Below, in pieces: positions 19,600-29,519 of a DNA stretch of 60,112 bases. Below the pieces are notes generated by a model that was not told the DNA's origin, did not search any database, and saw only the letters and a program-made list of their open reading frames with translations. Numbering within the stretch: position 1 is the first letter of the stretch; each line of letters starts with the position of its first letter. The position numbers were made by a program, and so were the translations under genes. Source of the DNA: Pectobacterium brasiliense (GTDB taxonomy: Bacteria > Pseudomonadota > Gammaproteobacteria > Enterobacterales > Enterobacteriaceae); the NCBI RefSeq assembly GCF_013449685.1, contig NZ_JACDSF010000043.1, positions 1 to 60,112 on the forward strand, given 5' to 3'.

Positions 19600-19662
19600 T
19601 CCCACGGCATAGGCGATTCATCGTTCTTGCTATCTCTCTGATACGGGTTCCAACCAGAATAT

Positions 19663-19690
19663 AAACCGCCGATAAATAAGGTGGTTTTTT
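19663..19690 (+). terminator. intrinsic terminator after cysE
   Basis: AAACCGCC (19663-19670) pairs with GGTGGTTT (19680-19687) with one G-T wobble, followed by a run of T. It ends the secB-gpsA-cysE transcript. The rest of the 307-bp gap up to pagP is AT-rich and presumably holds the pagP promoter. Confidence 0.8.
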
Positions 19691-19906
19691 GTTATTTCAG
19701 CTAGGAAACGTCTGAAAGCGGAACGGAATTCACTATCTATTTAAGCAAAGTTGCTGTTTATCTCTTCATAATAGGCTGTTTTGGTTTCCCGCCTATATAG
19801 GCAGATGACGTAAACTGAACTATATATTCTGGTAAGAACCAAAAATAGTTTTGTTTGGATCACCTTTGTTTGAATGGAATCGTGACGCTGTTACAGAGAA
19901 CCTTAT

Positions 19907-20560
19907 ATGTATTTGAAGCGAATTTTAATCACGTTGAGTTTGATTACACTACCCGTTGTCCCTTTTTTGAGTTACGCAGCAGAAAGCATAAATAATGTAG
20001 GGATAAATAATACGAGTAGCACGGCAAATCTCGCACCTGTCGCGGTTGATTCCAATGAGTCGGCGTCGGATAAGCAGGATGAAAGTTGGTGGCAGAGAAG
20101 TAAAAATAATCTGTCTACGACCTGGAATTCGCCGCAGAGCCACGATATTTATATCCCGACGATCACCTGGCATAACCGCTGGACGTACGATAAAGAAAAG
20201 ACCGATAAATATAATGAAAGGCCGTGGGGCGCGGGCTATGGTGTTTCCCGCTTGGATAAGGATGGGGACTGGCACGGGCTTTATCTCATGGCATTCAAAG
20301 ACTCCTACAACAAATGGGAGCCTATCGGTGGCTATGGCTATGAAAAGCGCTGGCGGCCAACCAGCGATCAGGATTTTCAACTGGGGCTGGGTTTTACGGC
20401 GGGTTTCACTATGCGTGATAACTGGAACTATATTCCAATTCCCGTCTTATTACCTTTGGCATCAATAAGCTACAGCAGGCTCTCTTTCCAGGCGACTTAC
20501 ATTCCCGGAACATACAATAACGGTAATGTTTTCTTTGCTTGGTTCAGATGGCAGATTTAA
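19907..20560 (+). CDS. pagP: lipid A palmitoyltransferase PagP
   Basis: A 217-residue outer-membrane beta-barrel enzyme that moves a palmitate from phospholipid to lipid A, giving resistance to cationic peptides. A signal peptide (about 1-24, ending SYAA) is followed by an unusual Asn/Ser-rich linker (about 25-60) and then the barrel: [10 protein letters not shown] with the active histidine, [12 protein letters not shown] with the Asp-Ser pair, GYGYEKRW, and the terminal FFAWFRWQI strand. It is about 30 residues longer than E. coli PagP because of the linker. In Pectobacterium the orthologue has been called rcp. Usually PhoP-controlled, but no clear PhoP box was found upstream. Confidence 0.95.
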   Translation: MYLKRILITLSLITLPVVPFLSYAAESINNVGINNTSSTANLAPVAVDSNESASDKQDESWWQRSKNNLSTTWNSPQSHDIYIPTITWHNRWTYDKEKTDKYNERPWGAGYGVSRLDKDGDWHGLYLMAFKDSYNKWEPIGGYGYEKRWRPTSDQDFQLGLGFTAGFTMRDNWNYIPIPVLLPLASISYSRLSFQATYIPGTYNNGNVFFAWFRWQI

Positions 20561-20572
20561 TTCCACGGTCAC

Positions 20573-20610
20573 AGGGTCTCTTTATTTGATAAAAAGAGGC
20601 CCTATTTTTT
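20573..20610 (+). terminator. intrinsic terminator after pagP
   Basis: AGGGTCTCTTT (20573-20583) pairs with AAAGAGGCCCT (20593-20603) with one wobble, followed by six T residues after an A. Confidence 0.85.
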
Positions 20611-20808
20611 GCTAAAAGAGCAGCACTGACAGAATATATTTAATGACGTGGATGCTACCTGATAAAGATTATTTAACGCCGCCTTTCTCCGTTGTTAAGC
20701 GTATTTTTTTGTTTGTTTGCTATTTAATCTAATGTAAACCACATTGACTGAAATTCATTCAGCCATCTCCGTTACAATGGTGATACTTTTTCCTAAGCGG
20801 ATGTTGTT

Positions 20809-21708
20809 GTGCCATTACTTACTATCACCACTATCTTGTGGGCATTTTCATTCAGCCTGATTGGCGAATATCTGGCGGGTCAGGTTGATAGCTGGTTTTC
20901 TGCGATGTTCCGCCTGACGGCGGCGGCAGTGGTGTTTTTGCCGTTCCTACGCCTGCGGGGTTACAAGCCACGCGTCATTTTCTTGTATCTGTTAGTGGGT
21001 GCTTGCCAACTGGGTATCATGTACCTGTTCGTATTCCAGGCTTACCTGTACCTGACCGTACCTGAGTTTTTACTCTTTACGGTGATGACGCCGCTGTACG
21101 TGACGCTGATTTACGACCTGCTTGCCCGACAGCGCCTGCGCTGGGGCTACGTGATGAGCGCTCTGCTGGCGGTATTCGGGGCGGCGGTGATCCACTATCA
21201 CGGCGTGAGTGCACATTTCTGGTGGGGATTCCTGCTGGTGCAGGCAGCTAACGTGTGTTTTGCCGCCGGTCAGGTGGGTTATAAGCGTTTGATGGAGCTC
21301 TATCCGGTGCCGCAGCACTGCGCGTTTTCCTGGTTTTATCTGGGGGCGGCGATTGTGACGATAGCTGCATGGCTGCTTTTCGGCAATCTGGATAAATTAC
21401 CCACTACAACCTTGCAGTGGGGCGTGTTGGTCTGGTTGGGGATTGGCGCTTCTGGCCTGGGGTATTTTATGTGGAACTACGGCGCAACTCAGGTCGATGC
21501 CGGAACGCTTAGCATAATGAACAACTTTCACGTGCCGGCTGGGCTCTTGGTCAACTTCGCTATCTGGCATAAAACGCCAGACTGGCTGAGCTTTATCGTG
21601 GGGACGATAATTATTACGTCCTCACTGTGGGTACACCAGCGTTGGGTCGTGAAGCGTCCTTCACAAATGGTAAGTGCTCACAAGCGTGCTGGCGCGCCGA
21701 ACGAATAA
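20809..21708 (+). CDS. yigM: EamA-family transporter YigM (biotin-type)
   Basis: A 299-residue inner-membrane protein with about ten transmembrane helices in two EamA repeats. The sequence [52 protein letters not shown] and [21 protein letters not shown] follows E. coli YigM closely, which was described as a high-affinity biotin transporter. The start is GTG at 20809. It is adjacent to metR and metE as in E. coli. Its last 95 bp overlap the 3' end of metR on the other strand. Confidence 0.9.
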   Translation: MPLLTITTILWAFSFSLIGEYLAGQVDSWFSAMFRLTAAAVVFLPFLRLRGYKPRVIFLYLLVGACQLGIMYLFVFQAYLYLTVPEFLLFTVMTPLYVTLIYDLLARQRLRWGYVMSALLAVFGAAVIHYHGVSAHFWWGFLLVQAANVCFAAGQVGYKRLMELYPVPQHCAFSWFYLGAAIVTIAAWLLFGNLDKLPTTTLQWGVLVWLGIGASGLGYFMWNYGATQVDAGTLSIMNNFHVPAGLLVNFAIWHKTPDWLSFIVGTIIITSSLWVHQRWVVKRPSQMVSAHKRAGAPNE

Positions 21709-22549
21709 ACGCATCAATCACCGGTTGGCGCTGCTCTCCGTCACGGACGGCGGCGTACAACCGGCTCCACAGCCCGTCCCCCAGCGATTTAGTCACAATC
21801 AGTCCCTGACGCTCGAAGCTTTCCACCACCCAGTGCGGTAGCGCAGCGATGCCCATGCGGGCGGCGACCATCTGAATCAGCAGCAGCGTATTATCCACGC
21901 TTTTCAGCGTCGGACTGATGCCTGCTGGTTGCAAAAAGTGACGCCAGACGTCCAGTCGTTGTCGCTGTACCGGATAAATCATCAGAGTCTCGGCGGTGAA
22001 ATCCTCCGGTTCAATTTTCTCTTTTCCTGCCAGCGGATGGTCGGGAGCCAGCACCAACCTGACTTCAAAATCAAACAGAGGTGAATAGTGCAGGCCACTG
22101 CGCGGCATGATGTCGGAGGTCATAACCAGATCTAGCTCGCCTTGTTGAAGTGCTGGCTGAGGATCGAACGTCACGCCTGATTTAAAGTCCATCGCCACCT
22201 GCGGCCAGTGCTGATGGAACTCGTCTAGCGCAGGCGTCAGCCACTGAATACAGCTATGGCACTCAATGGCCAGACGTAGCGTGGTTTGGTGTGGCTCATG
22301 GCATGACTGCAACGCCTGCTGGATTTGCGGCAACACCTGCTCTGCGAGCTGCAACAGAATTTCTCCCTGAGGCGTAAAGCGCAGCGGCTGGCTTTTACGC
22401 ACGAATAGCCTGAACCCAAGGCGCTGCTCCAGATCGCTGAACTGGTGGGATAACGCCGATTGAGTTTGGTGAAGTGCAGAGGCAGCGGCGGCTAACGATC
22501 CGGTATTGCGCAGTGCTTGCAGCGTTCGCAGGTGTTTGAATTCGATCAT
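21614..22549 (-). CDS. metR: LysR-type regulator of methionine genes MetR
   Basis: A 311-residue LysR-family activator of metE and metH that responds to homocysteine. The N-terminal helix-turn-helix reads [30 protein letters not shown] (about 7-36) and the effector domain follows. It diverges from metE across 104 bp, the usual arrangement. The C-terminal end runs 95 bp into yigM in the opposite sense. Confidence 0.97.
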   Translation of the reverse strand: MIEFKHLRTLQALRNTGSLAAAASALHQTQSALSHQFSDLEQRLGFRLFVRKSQPLRFTPQGEILLQLAEQVLPQIQQALQSCHEPHQTTLRLAIECHSCIQWLTPALDEFHQHWPQVAMDFKSGVTFDPQPALQQGELDLVMTSDIMPRSGLHYSPLFDFEVRLVLAPDHPLAGKEKIEPEDFTAETLMIYPVQRQRLDVWRHFLQPAGISPTLKSVDNTLLLIQMVAARMGIAALPHWVVESFERQGLIVTKSLGDGLWSRLYAAVRDGEQRQPVIDAFIRSARQHACEHLPFVKDASRPNAGVPTVRT

Positions 22550-22561
22550 GAGAGTCCTTCA
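22549..22561. promoter_or_regulatory. candidate MetR-binding site
   Basis: TGAGAGTCCTTCA matches the TGAA-N5-TTCA MetR palindrome with one mismatch. It overlaps the metR start codon and lies about 100 bp upstream of metE. A second weaker half-site, TGAATAAATTGCG, is at 22571. Confidence 0.5.
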
Positions 22562-22613
22562 CAGTGACAGTGAATAAATTGCGCTTGTGCTTACTACACT
22601 ACCTGCGGATTAT

Positions 22614-22637
22614 GGATGTGTAAACATCTGGACGGCT
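22614..22637. promoter_or_regulatory. tandem MetJ boxes upstream of metE
   Basis: Three adjacent octamers, GGATGTGT, AAACATCT and GGACGGCT, match the met box AGACGTCT at 5, 6 and 6 of 8 positions. They end 16 bp before the metE start. MetJ with S-adenosylmethionine represses by binding tandem boxes of this type. Confidence 0.6.
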
Positions 22638-22653
22638 AAATGAGGAATTAACG

Positions 22654-24921
22654 ATGGCGATTGTGAATCACACACTGGGTTTTCCGCGCGTTGGATTACG
22701 CCGTGAACTGAAAAAAGCGCAGGAAAGCTACTGGGCAGGTAACGCAACACAGGAGGAGTTGCTGACCGTTGGCCGCGAGCTACGTGCGCGCCATTGGCAA
22801 CAACAGAAGGATGCTGGCGTTGATCTGCTGCCAGTGGGTGATTTCGCTTGGTACGACCATGTGCTGACCACGAGTCTGCTGCTGGGTAACGTACCTGCAC
22901 GCCATCAGAATAAAGACGGTTCGGTCGATCTGGATACGCTGTTCCGTATTGGCCGCGGACGTGCGCCAACCGGTCAACCTGCTGCTGCGGCAGAAATGAC
23001 CAAGTGGTTTAATACGAACTATCACTACATGGTGCCGGAATTCACCAAAGGGCAGCAGTTCAAGCTGGCCTGGACACAGCTGCTGGATGAAGTTGATGAA
23101 GCACTGGCGCTGGGCCATAACGTGAAGCCTGTTCTGCTAGGCCCGGTGACCTACCTATGGCTGGGTAAAGTGAAAGGCGAGCAGTTTGATCGTCTGTCGC
23201 TGCTGAAGGACATTCTGCCCGTTTACCAGCAGGTGCTGGCTGAGCTGGCGAAGCGCGGCATTGAGTGGGTGCAGATCGATGAGCCTGCACTGGTGCTGGA
23301 ACTGCCGCAAGCGTGGCTGGCCGCATTTAAACCGGCTTACGATGCATTGCAGGGTCAGGTGAAATTGCTGCTGACGACCTATTTCGATAGCGTTAGCCAG
23401 AATCTGGAAACGATCAAAACGCTGCCGGTTCAGGGGCTGCATGTCGATCTGGTTCACGGTAAGGATGATGCCGCTACGCTGAGCGCCCAACTGCCTGCTA
23501 ACTGGGTCCTGTCTCTGGGGGTGATTAACGGCCGTAACGTATGGCGTGCTGACCTGAGTAACTGGTTCGAGCGTCTGCAACCGCTGGTGGGGACGCGTGA
23601 TCTATGGCTGGGCAGTTCATGTTCACTGCTGCATAGCCCTATCGATCTGAGTGTGGAAGTGCGTCTGGATGATGAAGTGAAGAGCTGGTTTGCCTTTGCC
23701 ATCCAGAAATGTGCGGAGCTGTCACTGCTGTCTCAGGCACTGAACAGTGGCAACGGGCAGGCACTGGACGCCTACAGCGCGCCGATTCGTGCTCGCCGTA
23801 CCTCGACGCGTGTGAATAACGCGGCCGTTGCCCAGCGTCTGGCGGCGATTACTGCGCAGGACAGCCAGCGTCAGAACGTGTATTCGGTTCGTGCGGATGC
23901 CCAGCGTGAGCGCTTTAATCTGCCAGCATGGCCGACGACGACGATTGGTTCTTTCCCGCAAACCACCGAAATTCGCGGCCTGCGTTTGGATTTCAAACAG
24001 GGTCGTCTGGATGGTAATCACTACCGCACCAGCATTTCCGAGCACATCAAGCAGGCTGTGGCTGAGCAAGAGCGTCTGGGGCTGGACGTACTGGTGCACG
24101 GTGAAGCCGAGCGTAACGACATGGTGGAGTACTTCGGCGAGCATCTGGATGGGTTTGTCTTTACCCAGAACGGCTGGGTGCAGAGCTATGGTTCTCGCTG
24201 TGTGAAACCGCCAGTCATTATTGGTGATGTGAGTCGCCCAGAAGCGATTACCGTCGAGTGGGCGAAATACGCACAGTCTCTGACCGACAAGCCGATGAAA
24301 GGCATGCTGACGGGGCCGGTGACGATCCTGTGCTGGTCTTTCCCACGTGAAGACGTCACGCGTGAAACCATTGCTAAGCAGATTGCACTGGCGCTGCGTG
24401 ATGAAGTGGCCGATTTGGAAGCTGCAGGCATTGGTATCATCCAGATTGACGAACCGGCGCTGCGTGAAGGTCTGCCGCTGCACCGCTCTGACTGGGATGC
24501 TTATCTAGCCTGGGCAGTGGATGCTTTCCGTCTGAACGCCGCGGTGGCGAAAGATGATACGCAAATCCATACCCACATGTGTTATTGCGAGTTCAACGAC
24601 ATCATGGATTCTATCGCCGCGCTGGATGCCGACGTGATTACGATTGAAACCTCGCGTTCCGATATGGAACTGCTGGAGTCGTTTGAAGAGTTCGAGTACC
24701 CGAATGAAATCGGCCCGGGCGTTTATGATATCCACTCCCCGAACGTCCCAAGCGTGGAATGGATGGAAGCCCTGTTGAAGAAAGCGGCGCAGCGTATCCC
24801 CGCTGAACGCCTGTGGGTGAATCCGGACTGCGGTCTGAAAACCCGTGGCTGGCCGGAAACGCGTCAGGCTTTGGCGAATATGGTTCAGGCAGCACAGCGT
24901 CTGCGTGAAACCCAGTCATAG
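22654..24921 (+). CDS. metE: cobalamin-independent methionine synthase MetE
   Basis: A 755-residue enzyme transferring a methyl group from methyltetrahydropteroyl-triglutamate to homocysteine. It has the two-barrel layout, the N-terminal [20 protein letters not shown] and the zinc-binding C-terminal barrel with HTHMCYCEF (histidine and cysteine ligands, about residue 642) and [11 protein letters not shown] (cysteine ligand, about 727). The length fits E. coli MetE (753). It diverges from metR and ends in a strong terminator. Confidence 0.98.
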   Translation: MAIVNHTLGFPRVGLRRELKKAQESYWAGNATQEELLTVGRELRARHWQQQKDAGVDLLPVGDFAWYDHVLTTSLLLGNVPARHQNKDGSVDLDTLFRIGRGRAPTGQPAAAAEMTKWFNTNYHYMVPEFTKGQQFKLAWTQLLDEVDEALALGHNVKPVLLGPVTYLWLGKVKGEQFDRLSLLKDILPVYQQVLAELAKRGIEWVQIDEPALVLELPQAWLAAFKPAYDALQGQVKLLLTTYFDSVSQNLETIKTLPVQGLHVDLVHGKDDAATLSAQLPANWVLSLGVINGRNVWRADLSNWFERLQPLVGTRDLWLGSSCSLLHSPIDLSVEVRLDDEVKSWFAFAIQKCAELSLLSQALNSGNGQALDAYSAPIRARRTSTRVNNAAVAQRLAAITAQDSQRQNVYSVRADAQRERFNLPAWPTTTIGSFPQTTEIRGLRLDFKQGRLDGNHYRTSISEHIKQAVAEQERLGLDVLVHGEAERNDMVEYFGEHLDGFVFTQNGWVQSYGSRCVKPPVIIGDVSRPEAITVEWAKYAQSLTDKPMKGMLTGPVTILCWSFPREDVTRETIAKQIALALRDEVADLEAAGIGIIQIDEPALREGLPLHRSDWDAYLAWAVDAFRLNAAVAKDDTQIHTHMCYCEFNDIMDSIAALDADVITIETSRSDMELLESFEEFEYPNEIGPGVYDIHSPNVPSVEWMEALLKKAAQRIPAERLWVNPDCGLKTRGWPETRQALANMVQAAQRLRETQS

Positions 24922-24936
24922 TTAATGGCTAATGCA

Positions 24937-24970
24937 ATCAGGGAGGTGATGGCCTCCCTGATCTTTTATA
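24937..24970 (+). terminator. intrinsic terminator after metE
   Basis: ATCAGGGAGG (24937-24946) pairs perfectly with CCTCCCTGAT (24953-24962), followed by CTTTTATA. The 230 bp between here and the sigma-28 promoter at 25202 are AT-rich and hold nothing else I can support. Confidence 0.9.
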
Positions 24971-25201
24971 GCTAACGAGTAGATAAAATACGCACTATTT
25001 TTCGTCGTATCTCGATTGTTTATTATTTTCTCCTGCAAATTTTCTCCCTTCCTGAAAATTAACTATATTGTCTTTCCCTTAATAAAATCGCCGCGCTATC
25101 CCCCTTTTTTTTCTGCATCGACTGGTAGGTTATTTGTCGAAAAGGATTATTTATCCGCTATCAATATATTTATTCATCGGCGGAGTGAGTCGACGTCGTC
25201 A

Positions 25202-25228
25202 TAAAGCTAGGGAATCTTGTGCCGATAA
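25202..25228 (+). promoter_or_regulatory. sigma-28 (FliA) promoter of first chemoreceptor gene
   Basis: TAAA (25202-25205), then exactly 15 bp, then GCCGATAA (25221-25228). This is an exact match to the enterobacterial class 3 flagellar promoter consensus. The start codon of the receptor lies about 215 bp downstream of the expected transcription start. Confidence 0.93.
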
Positions 25229-25328
25229 GGTAGACGGCATGGAGGTGGCTCTGGGTTTACCAATAGAGCGAGGTCGTTTGTATTTTTTAACGTTCTACTT
25301 ATGTTGAAAGTGCACCTGCAATTACTCA

Positions 25329-25368
25329 TTTATGGGTATTTATATATACCCATAAAGCCTATTTTTTT
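25329..25368 (+). terminator. terminator-like hairpin in chemoreceptor leader
   Basis: TTTATGGGTAT (25329-25339) and ATACCCATAAA (25346-25356) pair perfectly over 11 bp with a 6-nt loop, followed after 5 nt by seven T residues (25362-25368). It lies between the FliA promoter and the receptor start codon, so it would be transcribed ahead of the gene. The stem is AU-rich, so its strength as a terminator is uncertain. Confidence 0.6.
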
Positions 25369-25451
25369 CCGAAAAAACGATAATTCCCCACTCTGCGGTG
25401 TTATTAGACGAGCAGCAGTCATTATTATGTATTACCTAAAAGGAGTGAGAC

Positions 25452-27080
25452 ATGAGTTTAGCGAATTGGCGAATTGGCTATCGATTAGGAGGCGGATTTG
25501 CCATCTTGATTCTGATGTTATTTACCGTGAGTATTTTTTCTTTGTCTAAACTGTCCTCTTTTCAGGATGGTGCCAGAGATATCGTCAAAGAGGTTTATCC
25601 GCAAACGGTAGATGCGAATGACCTCATCGATAACGTGAATGGGCATTTTGTCGCTTATTTGCAAATGATGCTGGTATCCGGCCAGGAGCAGCGTCAGGAG
25701 TATGTCGATCGAATTATGGCGTATCGCAAGGAAATTAGCCGCCTACTCGACAATCTGGAAAGCAATGTCTCAGGAGATCATGCCCGTAAACAGGTAGGCG
25801 TTGTCCGCGGGCTTCGTGCCGAGTTCATCAAGTCTGGCGATAAAATTATTAGTGATGCGCTGGCGGGTAATAACGACGTTGCTGTAAAGGAATTCAATAG
25901 CAACCTGAACGTCATTCAGCGTAATTACCGTGACTCGGTGAAGCAGTTGGTGAATTACCAAAATGACGCGATGGATAACTCTGTCGAGACCATGGCTGAG
26001 GTATACAGCAACACCCGTATGATTTTGCTGCTTATTTTGGCGCTGGGTGCCGTATTTGGGGCGCTGATTGCCTGGGCGATCACGCGCAGTGTAACCCGTC
26101 CAATAGAGCAGGCTTTGCAAGTAGCAGATAGGGTGGCGCAGGGCGATTTGACTTCACGCATCACGGTGACCAGCAAGGATGAAACCGGCTTACTGCTGCA
26201 AGCGTTGGATCGTATGAACACCAGCCTGAGCACGATTGTCGGCCAGGTGCGTGATGGCGCGGAAACGATCTCAACGGCGGCGTCACAAATCACGGCCGGT
26301 AATCAGGATCTGTCATCGCGTACTGAAGAGCAGGCCAGCTCGCTAGAAGAAACGGCTGCCTCAATGGAGCAATTGGCATCCACCATTAAAAACACGGCAG
26401 AAAATACCCATCAGGCAACGGAGATTGCCAATAAGGCAACCGGTGCAGCGAAACAAAGCGGTGATGTCATGCTTTCCGTGACGCAAAAAATGCGCGGCAT
26501 TCGTGATTCATCCCAGCGTATGGCGGAAATTATCGGCGTGATCGATGGCATTGCGTTCCAGACCAATATTCTGGCGCTGAACGCCGCCGTTGAAGCCGCG
26601 CGTGCGGGCGAACAAGGGCGTGGTTTTGCGGTGGTAGCGGGAGAAGTGCGCTCTTTGGCACAGCGCAGTGCGACCGCCGCGCGTGAAATCAAAGATTTGA
26701 TCGACGACTCTGTGAGCAACATTCAGGAGGGCATGGAACTGGTTGATACCGCTGAAGAAACGATGGGGGGATTAACGGCCCACGTGAAGGACGTACACGA
26801 CATCATCAGCGAGATTTCGCAGGCCAGTCGTGAACAGAGTGATGGGATTAACCAGATGAATTTGGCGATTGGACAGATTGATACCACGACCCAGCAGAAT
26901 GCGGCCCTGGTTGAAGAATCAGCCTCTGCGGCGCTGTCTCTGCAAGCACAGGCCTCCGTTCTGGCGGAAGCGGTGAGTGCATTTAAAATACAGTCATACG
27001 GCAGTAGCAACACCGAGTCTTATGCGCCGATGTCGATGAGCACACCCACGCTGTCTTTGGCGCTGGCAAGCAAAGAGTAA
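25452..27080 (+). CDS. methyl-accepting chemotaxis protein (first of two paralogues)
   Basis: A 542-residue transmembrane chemoreceptor. TM1 is near 11-31, a periplasmic four-helix-bundle ligand domain spans about 32-188, TM2 is near 190-211 ([21 protein letters not shown]), then a HAMP domain ([12 protein letters not shown]...) and a long cytoplasmic signalling coiled coil. The hairpin tip [35 protein letters not shown] (about 363-397) contacts CheA and CheW. The C-terminus ends SLALASKE and lacks the NWETF-type CheR/CheB tether. The ligand cannot be told. AAAAGGAG precedes ATG. Expression should follow flagellar genes through the FliA promoter. Confidence 0.96.
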   Translation: MSLANWRIGYRLGGGFAILILMLFTVSIFSLSKLSSFQDGARDIVKEVYPQTVDANDLIDNVNGHFVAYLQMMLVSGQEQRQEYVDRIMAYRKEISRLLDNLESNVSGDHARKQVGVVRGLRAEFIKSGDKIISDALAGNNDVAVKEFNSNLNVIQRNYRDSVKQLVNYQNDAMDNSVETMAEVYSNTRMILLLILALGAVFGALIAWAITRSVTRPIEQALQVADRVAQGDLTSRITVTSKDETGLLLQALDRMNTSLSTIVGQVRDGAETISTAASQITAGNQDLSSRTEEQASSLEETAASMEQLASTIKNTAENTHQATEIANKATGAAKQSGDVMLSVTQKMRGIRDSSQRMAEIIGVIDGIAFQTNILALNAAVEAARAGEQGRGFAVVAGEVRSLAQRSATAAREIKDLIDDSVSNIQEGMELVDTAEETMGGLTAHVKDVHDIISEISQASREQSDGINQMNLAIGQIDTTTQQNAALVEESASAALSLQAQASVLAEAVSAFKIQSYGSSNTESYAPMSMSTPTLSLALASKE

Positions 27081-27126
27081 ATGACTGCCATCATTTGACG
27101 GCGTTGTAAGGTAGCGCCTATTCCCA

Positions 27127-27155
27127 CAGGGAGGCGACAGCCTCCCTGATTCTTT
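27127..27155 (+). terminator. intrinsic terminator after first chemoreceptor gene
   Basis: CAGGGAGGC (27127-27135) pairs perfectly with GCCTCCCTG (27140-27148), loop GACA, followed by ATTCTTT. Downstream to 27400 the DNA is AT-rich with no gene-like frame. Confidence 0.85.
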
Positions 27156-27400
27156 GCATGCGCTACGTAGCGTAAATACGTTTTTTACCCTGCCTATTCA
27201 GTTTGTTATCCTTTACTAAGAAATATTTCCATCTCTTTATTTTTAATATCAACGATATCTGACTATCCTTTTATGTAATTGAAGCGTTATTTATGTTAAT
27301 TATTAGTTGATTAACTTGTTGTTTTTCCGATCGAAACTTAATTTTTGATAGTTAAAATCTATTTATTATATGTTTTTGAATGATTTAAACGATCAATTTG

Positions 27401-27427
27401 TAAAGTTAAGAAACATGTTGCCGATAA
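27401..27427 (+). promoter_or_regulatory. sigma-28 (FliA) promoter of second chemoreceptor gene
   Basis: TAAA (27401-27404), exactly 15 bp, GCCGATAA (27420-27427): an exact consensus match, as for the first paralogue. Confidence 0.93.
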
Positions 27428-27755
27428 AATGAATTACACAGGAACGGTTATGGATGCATGAATACGGAGAGGGAAGGTCTTGATAACGTCTCTGCAGTCT
27501 TATCAATCGTATTTGTACCACTGTTAGATTTATTGCCACTTTTGCACCTCAACACCTGAGGAAAATTATTTGATTTTGATCGCGCCTCTCATGCTGAGAG
27601 CGTGCGTAAAAATGCCTGCCTCAAGGTATCTCTGGTATGTCAGAAGGAAACCGCTTTTTCCTTTGGATAGCCAACCATTCTCCGCCCTGTGGTTCCATCA
27701 ATCTGCGACATGTGCGCAATTGACATTGCTATGCATTATCTAAAAGGAGTGAGAC
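27428..27755 (+). other. long 5' leader of second chemoreceptor gene
   Basis: About 320 nt separate the FliA promoter from the start codon. No gene was found. Short hairpins are visible, such as CTCTCA-TGC-TGAGAG near 27585 and AAGGAAA/TTTCCTT near 27645. The last 30 nt up to the start codon closely match those of the first receptor gene, including AAAAGGAGTGAGAC, showing the duplication extended into the leader. The rest is unrelated by eye. Confidence 0.6.
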
Positions 27756-29417
27756 ATGAATTTAGCGAATTGGCGTATCGGCTATCGACTGGGGGCTGGG
27801 TTTGCTGTCCTGATTTTGATGTTGTTTGTCGTGAGTATCTTTTCCCTGTCCAAGCTATCTGGGTTTCAGGATAGTGCCAGAGATATTGTGAAAGAGGTGT
27901 ATCCACAAACGGTGGATGCCAATAGCTTGATCGATAATGTTACGAGTATCCTGGTAGCGTATCAGCGGATGATGCTGGTGTCGGGTGAGGACAAAATCAA
28001 GGAAAACGTCGATCGCGTGAACGGATTCCGCCAGGAGATTGGCCGCTTGCTGGATAAGCTGGAAAGCCAGGCGGTTGAAGAGCGTTCACGCTCTCAGATG
28101 CAGACTATCCGCGCGATCCGCGCCGAATTTTTGAAATCCGGTGACAAAATTATCAGCGAAGTGGTCGCTGGCGATCGGGAAGCGGCGATTGAAGAGTTCA
28201 ACAACAACCTGAATGTTGTCCAACGTCAGTACCGTGATGCGGTAAGACAATTGGTTAACTATCAGGATGATGCGATGGATACCTCGGTTGAAACCATGGC
28301 CGAGGTGTACAGCGAGACCCGCATTATTCTACTGCTCATTTTAGCGCTGGGTGCTGTATTTGGTGCGCTGATTGCCTGGTCAATTACGCGTAGCGTTACC
28401 CGACCGATACAGCAGGCTTTGCAAGTCGCAGACAGAGTGGCACAGGGCGACCTGACCTCACGTATTACTGTTACCAGCAAAGATGAAACCGGATTGCTGC
28501 TGCAATCGTTGGATCACATGAACACCAGCCTGAGCACGATTGTTGGGCAGGTGCGCGACGGGGCGGAAACGATCTCGACGGCGGCCTCGCAAATTGCCGC
28601 AGGTAATCAGGATTTGTCATCACGTACCGAAGAGCAGGCCAGCTCGCTGGAAGAAACGGCGGCGTCGATGGAGCAACTGACGTCTACCATTAAGAACACA
28701 GCGGAAAACACCCAGCAGGCAACGGACATTGCGAACAAAGCCTCTGGTGCAGCGAAGCAAAGCGGCGACGTTATGGTTTCTGTGACGCAGAAAATGCGCG
28801 GCATTCGCGATTCATCCCAGCGTATGGCGGAAATCATTGGCGTGATTGACGGCATTGCATTCCAGACCAATATTCTGGCACTGAATGCCGCGGTTGAAGC
28901 GGCGCGTGCGGGCGAGCAGGGGCGTGGTTTTGCCGTGGTGGCAGGAGAGGTGCGTTCTCTGGCACAGCGCAGTGCGACCGCCGCACGCGAGATCAAGGAT
29001 TTGATCGACGACTCTGTAAGCAAAATTCAGGAGGGCATGTCGCTGGTGGATACCGCTGAAGAAACGATGAGCGGATTAACAGGCTATGTACAGGATGTGA
29101 ATGAGATCATCAGCGAAATCTCGCAGGCCAGCCATGAACAGAGTGACGGGATTAACCAGATTAATTTGGCTGTGGGACAGATTGATACCACGACCCAGCA
29201 GAATGCGGCTCTGGTTGAAGAGTCGGCCTCTGCGGCACTGTCTCTGCAATCACAGGCCTCTGTGCTCGCGGAAGCGGTAAGTGCGTTTAAGTTGCAGTCA
29301 TATGGCAGCGGCAAAACCGCGTCTTATGCATCGGCACCAACGCGCACGCCAACGCTGTCTTTAGCGCCAGCGACGGCGAAAAGTAAGGGCAATGACGGCG
29401 ACTGGACGACGTTCTAA
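27756..29417 (+). CDS. methyl-accepting chemotaxis protein (second paralogue, with C-terminal pentapeptide)
   Basis: A 553-residue chemoreceptor closely related to the preceding one. TM1, HAMP and the signalling domain are nearly identical; the periplasmic domain (about 32-188) differs most, especially around residues 60-120, suggesting a different ligand. Unlike its neighbour it ends NDGDWTTF: the final DWTTF resembles the NWETF pentapeptide that tethers CheR and CheB to high-abundance receptors. It carries its own FliA promoter and terminator, so the two genes are separate transcription units. Confidence 0.96.
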   Translation: MNLANWRIGYRLGAGFAVLILMLFVVSIFSLSKLSGFQDSARDIVKEVYPQTVDANSLIDNVTSILVAYQRMMLVSGEDKIKENVDRVNGFRQEIGRLLDKLESQAVEERSRSQMQTIRAIRAEFLKSGDKIISEVVAGDREAAIEEFNNNLNVVQRQYRDAVRQLVNYQDDAMDTSVETMAEVYSETRIILLLILALGAVFGALIAWSITRSVTRPIQQALQVADRVAQGDLTSRITVTSKDETGLLLQSLDHMNTSLSTIVGQVRDGAETISTAASQIAAGNQDLSSRTEEQASSLEETAASMEQLTSTIKNTAENTQQATDIANKASGAAKQSGDVMVSVTQKMRGIRDSSQRMAEIIGVIDGIAFQTNILALNAAVEAARAGEQGRGFAVVAGEVRSLAQRSATAAREIKDLIDDSVSKIQEGMSLVDTAEETMSGLTGYVQDVNEIISEISQASHEQSDGINQINLAVGQIDTTTQQNAALVEESASAALSLQSQASVLAEAVSAFKLQSYGSGKTASYASAPTRTPTLSLAPATAKSKGNDGDWTTF

Positions 29418-29457
29418 GGCTGTCTGTCTCTGTAAAATCATCAACAGGTAAAACACC

Positions 29458-29484
29458 AACGCCACCGTTATTCGGTGGCGTTTT
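29458..29484 (+). terminator. intrinsic terminator after second chemoreceptor gene
   Basis: AACGCCACCG (29458-29467) pairs perfectly with CGGTGGCGTT (29473-29482), with a TTATT loop and T residues at the end. It may also serve ysgA, which ends at 29520 on the other strand. Confidence 0.9.
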
Positions 29485-29519
29485 AGATCGTGGAATAAGA
29501 GGCAAAACGTGTGAAGGTG

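Noticed and set aside
19845-19880. TGTTTG direct repeats upstream of pagP as a PhoP box
   Set aside because: The repeats are 15 bp apart rather than the 11 bp expected for PhoP, so the match was not accepted.
23722-24483. 253-residue reading frame opposite metE
   Set aside because: Shadow of the highly conserved metE coding sequence, with no independent start signals.
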